A model generated the notes under the pieces. The model did no database searches. It saw only the letters and a program-made list of their open reading frames with translations, and was not told where the DNA came from. Shown here piece by piece: positions 1 to 11,850 of a stretch of DNA of 64,000 bases (positions within the stretch are counted from its first letter, which is position 1; every line of letters starts with the position of its first letter). Origin of the DNA: Pomphorhynchus laevis (taxonomy: Eukaryota > Acanthocephala > Palaeacanthocephala > Echinorhynchida > Pomphorhynchidae); assembly GCA_012934845.2 (NCBI GenBank), contig WNNJ02001015.1, positions 20,045 through 84,044 on the forward strand. Reading direction: 5' to 3'. The translations under genes and the position numbers were made by a program.

Positions 1-500
1 GTTGCACTGTGCCACAGGTCAGTTATCAGCTGGCTTGGGTCGATATTCAGTTGATCAAAAGCAGTTTGACTGGGGATCGCACGCGTCGCCTACGGGGGAC
101 GCCCTAGTTTTAGGATTTAGATTTTGGGTTGACATTTTCATGTTAGATTTTACGACTGGGTTTATTCCCACTGGCCCACATGTCGTTATGGCCTGTCATT
201 AGAGCCTCCAGTTATCGGCGGAGGGCCTTATCCAGTGTGCAACCAAGCACATTTTTTGTCTAACAAAAGGTGGTAGTTCTTGATAGATGGCCTATAATGG
301 ATTCGCCATGTCACAGTGCAAAGTCCCTTTTGGATTTGTTGCTTTTTAAAGAGACTGGGAGCCATACTAGCTACACTATACGATAGCCCTGCCGATAATT
401 GTTCGTGACTACTTATTCGACCAGTAATCTAGCATATTTCACAGATTTCCTTTATATCTAAAGGAATTTCTTCTATCCGCAACCTGGGAACGCGCTCGGT
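1..500. other. Unassigned GC-richer block
   Basis: This stretch is clearly less AT-rich than the DNA after 500 and has a 66-codon open frame on the + strand at 2-202, which matches nothing I recognise. The composition suggests a decayed mobile element or unique sequence cut by the window edge. No catalytic motif or splice-bounded exon is visible. The following 500-944 is plain AT-rich DNA with no feature that I can support. Confidence 0.3.
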
Positions 501-944
501 AGCATCTGCAAATCCTTTGATAATTTGAAATTTTAATCGATAGATTATATCCAAATGTAAATAAGTAACTATGACTTTATATTTCAAATTTAACAAGGTA
601 ATTCAAGTTTTCAAATTCATTATTTAGCAATAATTATTTTTAAATAAATACGCTTATCATTATATCTTTAGAATACATTAATTTGTTTCTTAAATTTGTT
701 TTTTTATAAATTAGTTTTAATTGTAAAATACAACATAGTAAATCAAAACAAGCAGTATTATAAAAGTTAATACCTTAGACTAAATTGAGTCGGATTTTAA
801 CTTTTGAAAAGTTAAAATTAACTTTCTTTTTTATAATTCAACTTTTATATAATAATTTATTATGAAATCAAATAAAATAATCCTACAACTAAACTTAAAA
901 AAATCGTGAAAGTTAAAAGTATTGTAAAAACAGATAATTAAATC

Positions 945-2050
945 AGCTAACTGAGTCTACGTATTGTTATATAATTATAAAATAAACAAAACATAATAAT
1001 GCTAAATCAAAATTTAATAATTAAATAATAAAATTAATAATTGTTTTTAGATTTTCTATAATTTAAATCAAGTTAAAAATAAAAATAAAAAATAAAATTT
1101 AAAATAAACGTCATTTTTATGAATTGACTAATAAATAACAGACGTTGTATCAGAATAAGAATTAGAGGTCATCAGGAGGAACTGCTATGCTATCAGGTTT
1201 CGGCCCCTAACTCTCTACCCAACATAGCAGCGGGGCCAAATACATGCTAATGATGTATTTCCTCTGAAATAACTATCTAGTATCTTATTCTAATGCAAAG
1301 TATATTATTTATTATCCATCCATAAAAATTTGCCACTTAAGAGTTTAAATTTATTCTTTATATTATTGTGTTGATTTATATATTTTACTATTTTCTGCTT
1401 GATGTTATTTTTATAGTAACCTAGTTTAAAATATGTATCTATTAAATTATTTAAATGATTTTGAAGAAAGCCAATATCATTACATATTGTTGCAATTCTT
1501 AAAATTTCATTATTTAATGTATTATATTTTATATTATATGGTATGCATGAATGCTCATGCAAAAATATGTTTCTTGTAAATTTAAATATGTCATCTTTAC
1601 GATATAAATTAATAGTAGTTTTAGTTAATGTTAATTTAATGTTCATATCTAGATATACACCTTCTTTATCATTAATATTGGTTTTGTTAAGAATAAGGCT
1701 TTCTGGATAAATGTGCTCACTAATTGAATAAAAATTATTAGAATTAAATACACATATATCATCAATGTATCGAAACATATATTTCATATATTTATATTGT
1801 TTAGATTTAGTTTTTACACAGTTATGAACAAATTCATATTCTATAAAGCTTAAAAACAAGTCAGCTATAATTGGGCTACTATTACCACCCATTGGAACAC
1901 CTTTTACTTGTCTAAATATAGATGTCCCTACTTTTAAATAATTTTGATTTATCAAAATATTTAAGGATTCTATTAATTCAATTTTATCCATATATTTATA
2001 TTTATTTGATGGTTTAATTTTTGTTAGATAGGCGTTATAATTATTATAAC
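945..2050 (-). mobile_element. Penelope-like element, copy A (5'-truncated)
   Basis: An open frame at 1305-1991 (228 codons) encodes the C-terminal half of a reverse transcriptase of the PLE type. Visible motifs are motif B (GVPMGGNSSPIIADLF), motif C (FRYIDDICVF) and a YLDMNI segment after it. PLEs reverse-transcribe their own RNA at a nicked target, normally with a GIY-YIG nuclease. The 3' part (945-1310) contains the family terminus AAATCAGCTAACTGAGTCTA and a structured GC-rich region. The copy stops abruptly near 2050, inside the RT. It is almost identical to copy B (23041-25215), which implies recent activity. The clade looks close to the group with permuted endonuclease (Naiad/Chlamys-like), judged mainly from the copy at 53 kb. 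Confidence 0.85.
1152..1291 (-). ncRNA. Hammerhead-like fold plus pseudoknot in PLE 3' region
   Basis: Read on the minus strand, this segment has the ordered parts of a hammerhead ribozyme entered through stem II: AGAATAAGA and CAGAG, then GAAA (about 1262-1259), a hairpin TACAT/ATGTA (stem III, loop CATTAGC), a UH site, a long arm closed by CTGCTATG/CATAGCAG, CTGATGA (1175-1169), then CTCT and TCTTATTCT pairing back to the start. Inside the long arm GGCCCC (1237-1232) can pair with GGGGCC (1207-1202), which makes a pseudoknot with the 8-bp stem. One extra base lies between CTGATGA and stem II, and the base pairs next to the putative cleavage site are poor, so activity is uncertain. Hammerheads are known in PLEs; this particular fold is my inference from complementarity. 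Confidence 0.5.
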
Positions 2051-2689
2051 GGTATTATTAATAACAGATATTATTGCAGGATAACGTAAATGTAATTTTA
2101 TAATTCGATAAGTGCGTAATTTTGATGTTTGTCTAAGTTAGATAATACAGTGTGATAAAAGAGAATCTACTTGCACTATAAATGTAATGGATGAAAGCAG
2201 CATTTGATAATAGAATGATAGCTTACCAATTTAGAAATAAGTTTTCATTGATCTTTGTTTGTCTTTACTAACTAGCTGCTAGAGTGCTTGTTTAAATTGA
2301 TAGCTTATTAATATTACTTTCGGCTAAAGCATAAATTAAATGTAATTCATGAAAAGCTCATGTGTAATTCAAACGTAGTTAGTATCGCTAAAATTTAACC
2401 AATTGATTGTGGATTCAATGTCTGTGTCAAAAAACCAAAAACAAATTTAAAAGCAATTTTAGAATTTAAGTTTTTTTTTGTGTAGAAAACTAAAATTTAT
2501 ATTCTTATATAAAACCTGTCAATTTCATATTTATAACGGATTATTTTAACTAATTACAAAAATTGATTAGTTAAAAACTGTCCGGTCACATGGCACCCGA
2601 CAATGAAAACTTTTCCCGTCAGTTCTGAGTTGACCATTGTTCATCGTTCTTAATATATTTCTTGTAAAGAAATTTACAAGAAGATAAAT
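2051..2689. other. AT-rich non-coding DNA
   Basis: I see no gene, splice-bounded exon or clear repeat here. A short GC-richer patch at about 2580-2650 is probably a piece of an old element, but it cannot be assigned. Confidence 0.4.
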
Positions 2690-2940
2690 TTCTTATAAAT
2701 TTCTTTTTCTGGTAAAAGAAACCCTGGAGGGTTTTCCAGGACGGACTCTCTAGAAAGATACCTCGAGGTAGACATTGATACCGATGAAGATATCAAATCT
2801 CGAAACTGGCCAAAGACCGCTTTGGGCAATCTGTAAGAGAACTCTGGTCTGTCGCACAGGATCGCGATGCCTGGAGTAGTTTGATTCGTGCACTGCCTCC
2901 ACGACCCGACACTTGGGCCAGTGGTTGACAGGAAACATCT
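2690..2940 (+). mobile_element. 3' end of an endonuclease/RT LINE (fragment)
   Basis: The + strand, read in one frame, gives a C-terminal LINE tail around 2820-2905 (RELWSVAQDRDAWSSLIR followed by ALPPRPDTWASG). This resembles the known ending of the widespread fish/invertebrate LINE protein (…EREVWASLLRLLPP). The same tail occurs on the minus strand at 15424-15560 at the end of the longer LINE relic. The 62-codon frame on the opposite strand is antisense to this. The fragment is strongly 5'-truncated, as usual for LINE insertions. Confidence 0.6.
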
Positions 2941-3469
2941 TGTATATTTTTTGTTTTTTTTCTTGTCAAGAAATTTTTGTTGATTAGTTAAATAATAATA
3001 AATTCATTTATTTATGTTATAATATTTATCAATATAAATAATAAATTATGATTAAATTTATCAAATATAATATTTATCAAATGTTATTAATAACACATTT
3101 TTAATTTATTATATAAATTAAAAATATTATATTCAAATAATAAATATTTTCTTTAAATCTAAGTAATATGTACAAGGAAGTAACATAAGTATTATGTTAT
3201 ATAATAAATATTATATAAATATTATAACAAATATCTCAAATATATGAAAAAATTAGATCCATATATGCTTTTAGACAGTATTTCATTCAACAAGTGTTAT
3301 GTTGATATTCAAGCTAATAACTGTTATATTTCATAATTGGTGTCAAATAATATAATTAGAATCTAATAAATTTTCTATATTTAATATACATATTATATTA
3401 ATTAAATTTGATATATTGTATATTATATATAATATAATTATATTATAAATCTAATATATTAGCTAGAAC

Positions 3470-3645
3470 TTAGCAGGAAAAATAGCAGATAAAAAAGGAA
3501 CAGACTATAGTGATGAGATAAGCGCTTTGCGCACATCAATCGGCATATCTTCGGCTAGAATGGTATCGGCTTGCTTAAGAGCATCAAGATCAAAGATCCT
3601 GCGCCATTCTGGCAACATTCCAATACGGAGACGGTGATTACATCA
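3470..3645. other. Exon-like segment, unrecognised
   Basis: A compositionally coding-like island of about 170 bp sits in very AT-rich DNA. The + strand reads DKKGTDYSDEISALRTSIG… without stops; the minus strand reads LPEWRRIFDLDALKQADT… ending in a stop. Both are plausible and I do not recognise either. On the + strand it could be a linker exon of the liprin-beta gene, but the possible donor (GTGATT near 3638) is weak and the splice phase does not fit the next candidate exon. 3646-4327 beyond it is AT-rich without features. Confidence 0.25.
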
Positions 3646-4327
3646 AATGAATACTTATTTTAATTTTGTTTGTTTGAAATTAGCCCATTTGCGGGATTCC
3701 TGGAATGTAATTTTTGAAATAAATCAGGTTTATAGTTAAAAAAAATCTAATATATTATAATTAATAATAATATTTTCGAATAGTTGCCACTTATTAGCGA
3801 ATGGTGACTAGTTTAAATAAACCCTCAAGAAGGACTCATTTATAATATAATTAAGTTTTGAAAATCTAGTTTATCATATAGCTTCTTCAACGAATGCAAT
3901 GCCTTCAAAATTCTAACCCAGTAGAACTTGCAAACTCTACTGTGTGCGATTTCGTTTTAATACCATTTGGATACATTTTCTTGCGAACCGTATTTAATAA
4001 TATATTTTTATAGTTTAAATAATAAAGAGAGTGGAAATCCTTGCTTTAAACGATAAATCCGATAAAGTTAAAATTTTACGAAAGTATGGGTAATTTTTGA
4101 AAAAAATACGTAAGTTAAAATCATTTAAGTAAGGTCATAATGTAAGTTTATTTGAAAAAGTAATAAGCTTATATTGCAGCAAAGAGTCTTAAAAATATTT
4201 ATCAAATATGTGAGCATACTAACATACATAAGGTTTGTGGTCATGCAGCTCTTATACACACCACAGCAAATTTGGACAATTTGGTCATTTCGTTCGCTGT
4301 TTTTATAACATGTATTTATTCGTTTAG

Positions 4328-4368
4328 AGACTGAGCAACCAACACAAGAATTGATAGAAACAGATAAT
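4328..4368 (+). CDS. Liprin-beta: Candidate small liprin-beta exon (41 nt)
   Basis: The sequence TTTAG precedes and GTAAGT follows a 41-nt stretch reading TEQPTQELIETDN. It begins with two bases of a split codon and ends at a codon boundary, which fits the phase-0 start of the next exon at 7552. The linker between the coiled coil and SAM domains of liprin-beta is poorly conserved, so homology cannot confirm it. The short length makes chance likely enough that I keep confidence low. Confidence 0.3.
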
Positions 4369-4564
4369 GTAAGTATTTTGATTTTACTTTTCAAAATATA
4401 GGCTTTAGAAATATTCAAGATTTATATTTTTAAAGATTTTTTTCAATTTTTAAGTTCAAAGTTATTTTAGATTTTAGAAATTTAAAATTTTTACGTAAAC
4501 ATTAACAAGGACAGTATAATTTATGCAGACTTATATTTGAGATTCTATATCTCTGTTTGAGTCG

Positions 4565-4790
4565 AACTTTTAAGTGAGGAAACATAAGAGCAAAGAAAAA
4601 TTACATTGTAGCAAGCTTTTCGACATTTTGATCATATTAAAACATTGCAACATTAAATAGAAAATATTTAGATCTTGAATTGTGCGGAACAATGTAGTGA
4701 TGCATTGTTCCGCACAATTAAAGATCTTATCTTTTCCATAAAGATTCGAAATGAATGACAAATGACAATTCTGATTTTAATCTGAAATAA
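4565..4790. repeat. Repeat with a 17-bp perfect hairpin
   Basis: AATTGTGCGGAACAATG at 4678-4694 is perfectly complementary to 4703-4719, with an 8-nt loop; pairing continues outward with mismatches to about 4670/4727. The right flank (AAGATCTTATCTTTTCC…) recurs in diverged form at 6195-6270, so both are copies of one old repeat. The hairpin looks like the end of a MITE or fold-back element. No transposase is seen. Confidence 0.55.
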
Positions 4791-4917
4791 TCGTGATGGC
4801 TTTCCAAATTCAACCCGATATTGAAGATATTCTCAGATTTGAATTAGATTTATTACATGAACTCACTTATGACAATATTTATGTAGAGCTTTAAAAACCT
4901 TTAGATAATTTTTGATA

Positions 4918-5010
4918 TTTTTATTGAAAACAGTCAATAACGATATCCTTGTATCAGATAATTTTAAATATTTTTATTGAAAACCGTCATTACGATATCC
5001 TTGTATCATT
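4918..5010 (+). repeat. Two-copy direct repeat, about 52 bp
   Basis: TTTTTATTGAAAAC followed by ACGATATCCTTGTATCA occurs twice in tandem with small differences. There is no coding content that I trust. 5011-7551 is otherwise AT-rich; open frames at 5548-5805 and 5997-6272 have no recognisable domain, and the second overlaps the old repeat described at 4565-4790. Confidence 0.6.
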
Positions 5011-7551
5011 GTATATTCATTTAAGTTTTAATGAAACCAATAAAATTAATTCTGAATTTCTTGAAAAATTAATATTTAGACAACTATTATCATCATCTTC
5101 AGAGCTACTCTTACATAAAAATGGCAGATATTTATTTTACAAAAGAAATATTATCATATATTATTAATAAATTTTGATAGTAATGAAGCCCATTCATTGT
5201 TGATAACGGGTATACATGTATACGTTTTACTGTTATCATAATAGCGTTTTATTAAGTATAAAATATTTACGTTTGGACTTTTTAATAGGCCATTCTGGGT
5301 AGCCAACTGGTACCATACTGGGTATAATATTATTTTCTCTTTGTAGACTTAAATTATATGTAGATGCTATAAGTCTGCAGTGTTAGCATATAACATAACG
5401 GTGGATATTAAACATTTGATGATATAGTTAAGGTCCATAAAACACATCTTGCCCGATACCAACTTGTTAGTAAACGTCAGTCTGAAGTAAAGAACACCAA
5501 TCTCGTTTGATAAAAATTCGAGAACAGAATCAAAACACGAGTGTGTTTTGAAAAACTCAAACACGCGTGTGACAGAGCGAAACCATTTTACAAGTTATTT
5601 AATTTCGTGCTCAAATAAGTCATCCCACTTGTATAAAGTTAAGACAATACGAAAGTTAGTGGTTTACCATTTGTTAAGTCATCGACCTGATTCCATATTT
5701 AGGTTTAAATTCCAATTCATCAGTGCATATTGTTATAAGTTTAAATCAGTTATCTTTCGCGAGAGAAATTGTGATATTAATATCATCGTGGAGAAGCATC
5801 TTTGATGTAAGACAAAGTTATTGCCGCAGTATTTTCTTCGTGATAACGAACCAACTATGAGAAATGCATCCCACATGTTTTGAAAATGAATAATGTACGT
5901 TGACAATGTGTAAAATGTTTAATTTATATTATCATTATCAACAAAAAATAAATTCTTCATAATTAATTAAAATTTATTCAAAAAAATGTCGAGGCTTTGC
6001 AGGGTAACAAGATACCCTGCAAATATTGTGAACATATATGTAATGTTAAACATGGTAAGGTTTCATTAAACGTATTAGACAACATATCTATTATGTTAAC
6101 AAGGGCGATATATTTAAGGGTCATCGCTCAGCAATTTACTTATCTTAATCACACAATTGACTTTAAAAGGGCTTCAATTTTGTCGATTGTCCCGTACAAT
6201 TCAAGATCTTATCTTTTCCACAAAGAATCAAAATTTATATCAAATGATAATTCTGATTTCAATCTTAAATAAAATTATAGATTATTATTAGATTTATTAT
6301 TATATTATAAGATTTTATTCTCAAAATTACTACTTTAAACTAGTTCCAAAATTTTATAAAATTTACGAATATTTTTTTAACGATATTTTAATGTCTTATT
6401 TCAGGATTTGAATTTGTTATCTAACTGTTTACCCATAATGTTTTTATTTTTTTGCAGACAATTTTTAACTTATCTTCTTGGGAATTTTGCTCGTGTTTTA
6501 TTTTTTGTTCTTTTCTTCTATGTGATTTAACCATATGTGATTATCGTTTAATGTGATGATCGTTTTAATTTTGCAAATCGGCGAATCACCCACGATCAAA
6601 TCAGTCCAATCACTAACTTGTTAAATAAGCAGTTTAATTTAATAAGTTTAACACAAATAAGCAGTTTAATTTAAGCTTCATACTATCTAACATCGAAGAA
6701 ACGAAACGGTCATTCCAGAATATCGAATCTTCGGCACTTAACGAATTTTGTAAAGTGCCGAAGTATTGACACATTACGAAATATGTAAAAATGAAACATA
6801 ATACACTCTCACAATTTCAAAAAATTTGGACAAAGATATGAATAACGAAGAAATAAATGGTAGATAAAGGAAGAGCAACATGTTGTGTGCATATGATTAC
6901 AAAATTAATATCTATAAACATCAAAACTTCGACAATTACGATGAAATCTCCAAAGAGAATTGAGTTGCTTATCTCAACTCAATCCATCATCAAGTAATTT
7001 CACAGAGATCCAAGGATACTATTTAATAATTGTTATAAATTTATCCACACGGAAGAATGCAACAAGGATACAACAAAATAAATCAGTTTTTATAATCTGA
7101 ATAGATTTTATATAAATAAAAATACTGGATTAGTTTATATACCAGTTTTGGAACTCCAAAGAATGAATATATTGTCACTTTCAAAGTTTTCGGATTTTTC
7201 CGCATTTTACGATACGATGAAATCCAAAACTTTACAGATTATTAAAGAAGATTACTTCAAACATGAAAACTTCTCCGCTTATTATAGCTTTATTTTTTGA
7301 TTACCTCACCTCAATTCATCATCAAACAATTTTAAAAATATCAAAGGATGCTTTTTAGCTGTTTATAATTAATTATTATTTATCCATAGTTATTAAAAAA
7401 TCTATAAATTAACATAGATTGTTTTAGGAATAATATAAATATTGTTTCAAATAAGCAAGCCGTATGTTTTCCTGGTAATTCGTCAATGATACCAATATAA
7501 TTTATAAAACAACCCTTTCCTGTAAATCTGCCATAATGTTATTAAATTTAG

Positions 7552-7716
7552 AAAATTGATAAATATCACAACGATTTTGAGTCTGACACGGATATTTTAA
7601 ATCATCGCAGACGTAGTGGGAGCATCATGTCAAACAATGCACCTGCAATAACTACTAATGTGCATATGAGATCAGATTGTTCAGACACAATAAGGTCTTC
7701 GAACTACCGCTCAAAT
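7552..7716 (+). CDS. Liprin-beta: Probable liprin-beta linker exon
   Basis: An open segment of 55 codons is bounded by ATTTAG and GTAAGT, starting and ending at codon boundaries. It reads KIDKYHNDFESDTDILNHRR… and is rich in Ser, Asn and Arg, with balanced codon use that stands out from its surroundings. Its end phase (0) matches the start of the next exon at 18839. In liprin-beta the region between the N-terminal coiled coil and the SAM domains is a low-complexity Ser-rich linker, which this resembles. Assignment to the gene rests on strand, phase and context, not on clear homology. Confidence 0.5.
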
Positions 7717-9349
7717 GTAAGTCATTCTAGAATTACCAGCCGTTATAAAAGTAATATGCAATTAACCTAAATATTCACCACATGTTTATAAACAATTTCC
7801 AGGTGTTAGATACACACCAAATATTTGTACAAGGTTCAAATAAAAATTATGAATTTCTACATTTTAAATACAGAGCCAGAAAATTTGTGAAAGGTGAAAT
7901 AAAATTCTTTTGTTTGAATATGCTTTTGATGTACAATATAAGATTAAATTGTTAATTATGTTTATGGATAGTTTTGCCTTTGTGATATACAATTAGACAA
8001 CATACGAATTTCATAATGCTCAACATCTTAAAATCTGCCCTGACGACGTTCTTTACAACTTAAGTTATTTTCAGGATTTGTCTATAATTACCGTATTAAA
8101 TTGTATCTTTAAATTTTAATTCAGCTTATGGTATTTAAATGTAAGAAATGCAACCTATACTAATTGAAAAAGTATAAAACAAAAGAAAGTTTGTAATTTT
8201 TGAAGTTCTAATTTGCAAAGAACATACCGAACAAATTTTAAATACAATAATAAAATTTGGCTTTAAGAATTCAATAAAATTCTTTTATGCTTTAAAATTT
8301 AGATTAATTTTTTTATCTGGATAATTAAATCAAAAATCCAGCAAAAAATCGATTTGAATTCCGTTTATTATTTTGGTAGGTATTTGAAAATTATTAAAAT
8401 AACGTCTTTGAAGAAACAGAATTGAACATTAACTTTTAGTTGTTCACTTTATTAGCAAATTACCTTAAATTTTGGAAAAGATATTCTATAATAAATGCAT
8501 TTATCTTTTATCATTCAAATCCTGATTATATGTAATACTTATGATAGATAGCACTACTATATTGAAATACGTAAAACCACATCCCATTTAGCTGCCCAAC
8601 TGGTCTAATCTTACTGTAAAACAATTCTTAAAGCTTGTTAAGATGATTACTATTAATACTCTGTATTCATATTTCGGCTTTTTAAATTTAACCAAGTTAT
8701 GAGCCTTTTAAAGTCTGGAGAGTTTATTAATTAGAAAATCAACACTCATGTTCATTAAAACAGTAGAAAAACAAATAATGATGCTTTTGTTATTTTTCCT
8801 GTTAGTTTGTAATTTATAAATAGAAACAACAATTTTTAAAATTCATTAAAATTCCTTAAACTTTAAATTCAAAAATTAATTTAAAATGAATTTTGAATGT
8901 AAAGTTTAAAGAATTTAAATTTCTTTGTGCTGGACTATACCTTTAAAATTTTGTGCCATTAATTCTAAAATTAAATAATTAATTATAAATTATGAAGTAA
9001 GTAAAGTTATTTACAATGAAATTGATTATATTTGTGACTTATATTTATAAAGATTAAACATCGCTTTTTAAATATATAACTTTAGTTGAATATACAAAAT
9101 GCAAAATTAATTTCAGAAATTAGTAAATTTTATATTGAATGAAATAATTATGTTATTAAAAGATAATGTCAAGACATAATATGTTAAGAGGTTTCTTGTT
9201 TTAATTTTCCAAAATTTTGCTTGTATGTAAATTAATTACGGATTTTAACTCATGTAGAGGATGTATACAACAAGAATAAAAAATAACTCAAGGAGAGGAT
9301 GTATATTAAAAGAATAAAAGATTATACGGTACATAACAAACAAGGAACA
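7717..9349. other. Intron, AT-rich, no feature
   Basis: This is the first part of an 11-kb intron between the exons at 7552 and 18839. I see only AT-rich sequence with short poly-A and poly-T runs and no coding-like island. Confidence 0.5.
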
Positions 9350-11130
9350 AAGACTAATAAAGACTGACAAAAGATATAAATGACTGATAAAACTAAATCA
9401 CTGATAAATAACTGATAAATGATAACTGACAAACGATAACTGATAAACGTAACTGATAACGACTAGCGTTATTTAACGATAAAAAAGTAATAAATGGTAA
9501 CTGATAAACGATAACTGATAAACTATAACTGATAAATGACTGATATAATTTAATGATAAAAGATAACTGACAAATGACTGATATAACTTAATGATAAATA
9601 ACATATAAACGATAACTGGTAAACAATAACTGATAAACGATAACTGGTAAACAATAACTGATAAAGGATAAGTGATAAACAATAACTGATAAACGATAAC
9701 TGATAAACAATAACTGATAAACGATAACTGATAAGCGATAACTGATAAACGATAACTGATAAACGATAACAATAAGCAATAACTGATAAACGATAACTGA
9801 TCAGCGATAATTGATAAACGATAAATGATAAGCGATAACTGAAACACGATAACTGATATACGATAACAAAAAGCGATAACTGAAAAACGGTAGCTGATAA
9901 ACGAACACTGATCAGCGATAACTGATAAACTATAACTGATAAACGATAACTGATAAACGATAACTGATAAACGATAATTGATAATCGATAACTGATCAGC
10001 GATAACTGATAAACGATAACTGATAAACGATAATTGATAATCGATAACTGATCAGCGATAACTGATAAACGATAACTGATAAACGATAACTGATAAGCGA
10101 TAACTGATAAACGATAACTGATAGACGATAACTGATCAGCAAAATCTGATAAACGATAACTGATAAACGATCATTGATAATCGATAACTGATCAGCGATA
10201 ACTGATAAACGATAACTGATAAACAATAACTGATAACCGATAACTGATAAGCGATAACTGATAATTGATAACTAAAAACCGATAACTGATAGACGATACC
10301 TGATAAACGATAACTGATATACGATAACAAAAAGCGATAACTGAAAAACGATAGCTGATAAACGAACACTGATCAGCGATAACTGATAAACTATAACTGA
10401 TCTTCGATAACTGATAAATGATAACTGATAAGCGTAAACAATAAGCGATAACTGATAAACGATAACTTATAAACGATAACTTATAAACGATAACTTATAA
10501 ACGATAACTGATAAACGATAACTGATAAACGATAACTGATAAACGATAATAATAAGCGACAACTGATAAACGATAACTGATCAGCGTTACTGATAAACGA
10601 TAACTGATAAGCGATAACTGATAAGTGACAACTGATAAATGATAACTGATAAATGATAGCTGATAACCGATAACTGATAAGCGATAACTGATAAGCGATA
10701 ACTGATCAGCGATAACTGATAGACGATATCTGATCAGCAATAACTGATAAACGATAACTGATAAGCGATAACTGATAAGCGATAACTGATAAGCGATAAC
10801 TGATAAGCGATAACTGATAAACGATAACTTATAAAACGATTACTGATAAACGATAATTGATAAATGAAAACTGATATACGATAACTGATAAACGATAATT
10901 GATAAAGGATAACAGATAGACGATAACTGATAAACGATACCTGATAAGCGATAATTGGTAAACAATAACAGATAGACAATAACTGATAAACGATAGCTGA
11001 TAAGCGAAAACTGATAAGCGAAAACTGATAAACGATAACTGATCAATGATAACTGGTAAACGATAACTGATAAATGTCAACTGATAAACGATAACTGATA
11101 AAGAAAAACTGATAAACTATAACTGAAAAT
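9350..11130. repeat. 14-bp minisatellite array, left arm
   Basis: The unit is about ACTGATAAACGATA (14 bp), repeated with drift (AAACGATAACTGAT / AAGCGATAACTGAT) for some 1.8 kb. Because 14 is not a multiple of three, a 42-bp period of three units gives long spurious open frames on the minus strand (YQLSFISYRLSVIV-type repeats); these are not genes. The array resumes at 12956 after an inserted element. The edges are degenerate and include TAATAAAGACT-like pieces on both outer sides. Confidence 0.95.
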
Positions 11131-11380
11131 TCACAATTTGTAAATATTACATTAATTATTAAATTGTCAAATTATCTTGCTTCTTTCAACTGTTGTTACT
11201 TTTACAGTTGTTGATAAGTATGATGAGTGTAAGTTTAGGGTTAAGCGGTTTTCCATCATATTGTGGGCAGCGCCGTGTCCCTCTGCGGCCGCAAATCGCT
11301 AAGGTTTACTGAAGCTGGTCCGTCGCAGTAGCTGTTCATTCTCCGTAGGCTATGGTAGTGCTCAATAGTAGAGCCGAGCT

Positions 11381-11410
11381 CTTGTTAGTGCTACGACTAG
11401 CACTAACAGG
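11381..11410. other. Strong hairpin in the LINE/OTU relic
   Basis: TGTTAGTGCTA (11383-11393) pairs perfectly with TAGCACTAACA (11398-11408) across the tetraloop CGAC, with a further G-T and C-G pair outside. On the LINE strand it would lie in the 3' untranslated region, where LINEs often carry RNA structures recognised by their RT. Confidence 0.6.
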
Positions 11411-11539
11411 AGTCCGACTCTCTGTTACGTGAAGGGCATATAAAGGTCCTGGATACAATCCTCGCTTATCGTGCTGCTGTTAATAATTTACGGCATAGTT
11501 CTTTCCCGGTGAATGACAATGGAAGCTTATTTGAGGAGA

Positions 11540-11850
11540 GCAAAGGCTACCGGTGCCTTATGTCCGGAAAACATGCAGGTTTACGAAGTTACGCGATCGA
11601 TTTGTCAAAGTTCTCGAAGAAATGTGCAAACTCCGTCTTGTTGGCCTCAAGGTTGTAGCAAATATTTGCACGATACCCAAAGTGATTATCAAAATTACCC
11701 GTCATCTAGTCAGAGAGGGCGTGAAATAGGTAGTTACCATCGATGTGGACCTCGCTGACCATAATCCCGTAATCATTGAGCTGATTATGAAATGCAGCAG
11801 AAAACCCGTCAGCTGCTGAGCAGCGCAGTTTCCGCATGTCTGTTCTAGAA
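11540..11850 (-). pseudogene. OTU cysteine-protease domain relic
   Basis: The minus strand reads AAFHNQLNDYGIMVSEVHID then GNYLFHALSD, a stop, and MTGNFDNHFGYRANICYNLE followed by FAHFFENFDKSIA. This follows the OTU deubiquitinase pattern DGNCLFRALSDQL…NH..LR..IC.Y….F..F, and is closest in my memory to OTUD3. The catalytic Cys of DGNC is Tyr here and there are in-frame stops, so it is inactive. It lies downstream of the LINE nuclease on the same strand, either as a separate domain carried by the element or as a captured host fragment. OTU domains are known from some retroelements; which case applies here is open. Confidence 0.6.

Noticed and set aside
2590-2650. Match of GGCACCCGACAATG to the LINE leader near 17970
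   Set aside because: The match is short and its orientation does not fit the LINE fragment next to it.
2750-2938. 62-codon minus-strand frame
   Set aside because: It is antisense to the LINE C-terminal tail read on the + strand.
9350-11130. Telomere-like origin of the GATAA repeats
   Set aside because: The unit is 14 bp, has drift, and does not match any known telomere repeat; it lies inside a host intron.
11513-11758. 81-codon + strand frame
   Set aside because: It is antisense to the OTU domain relic, which has clear family residues.
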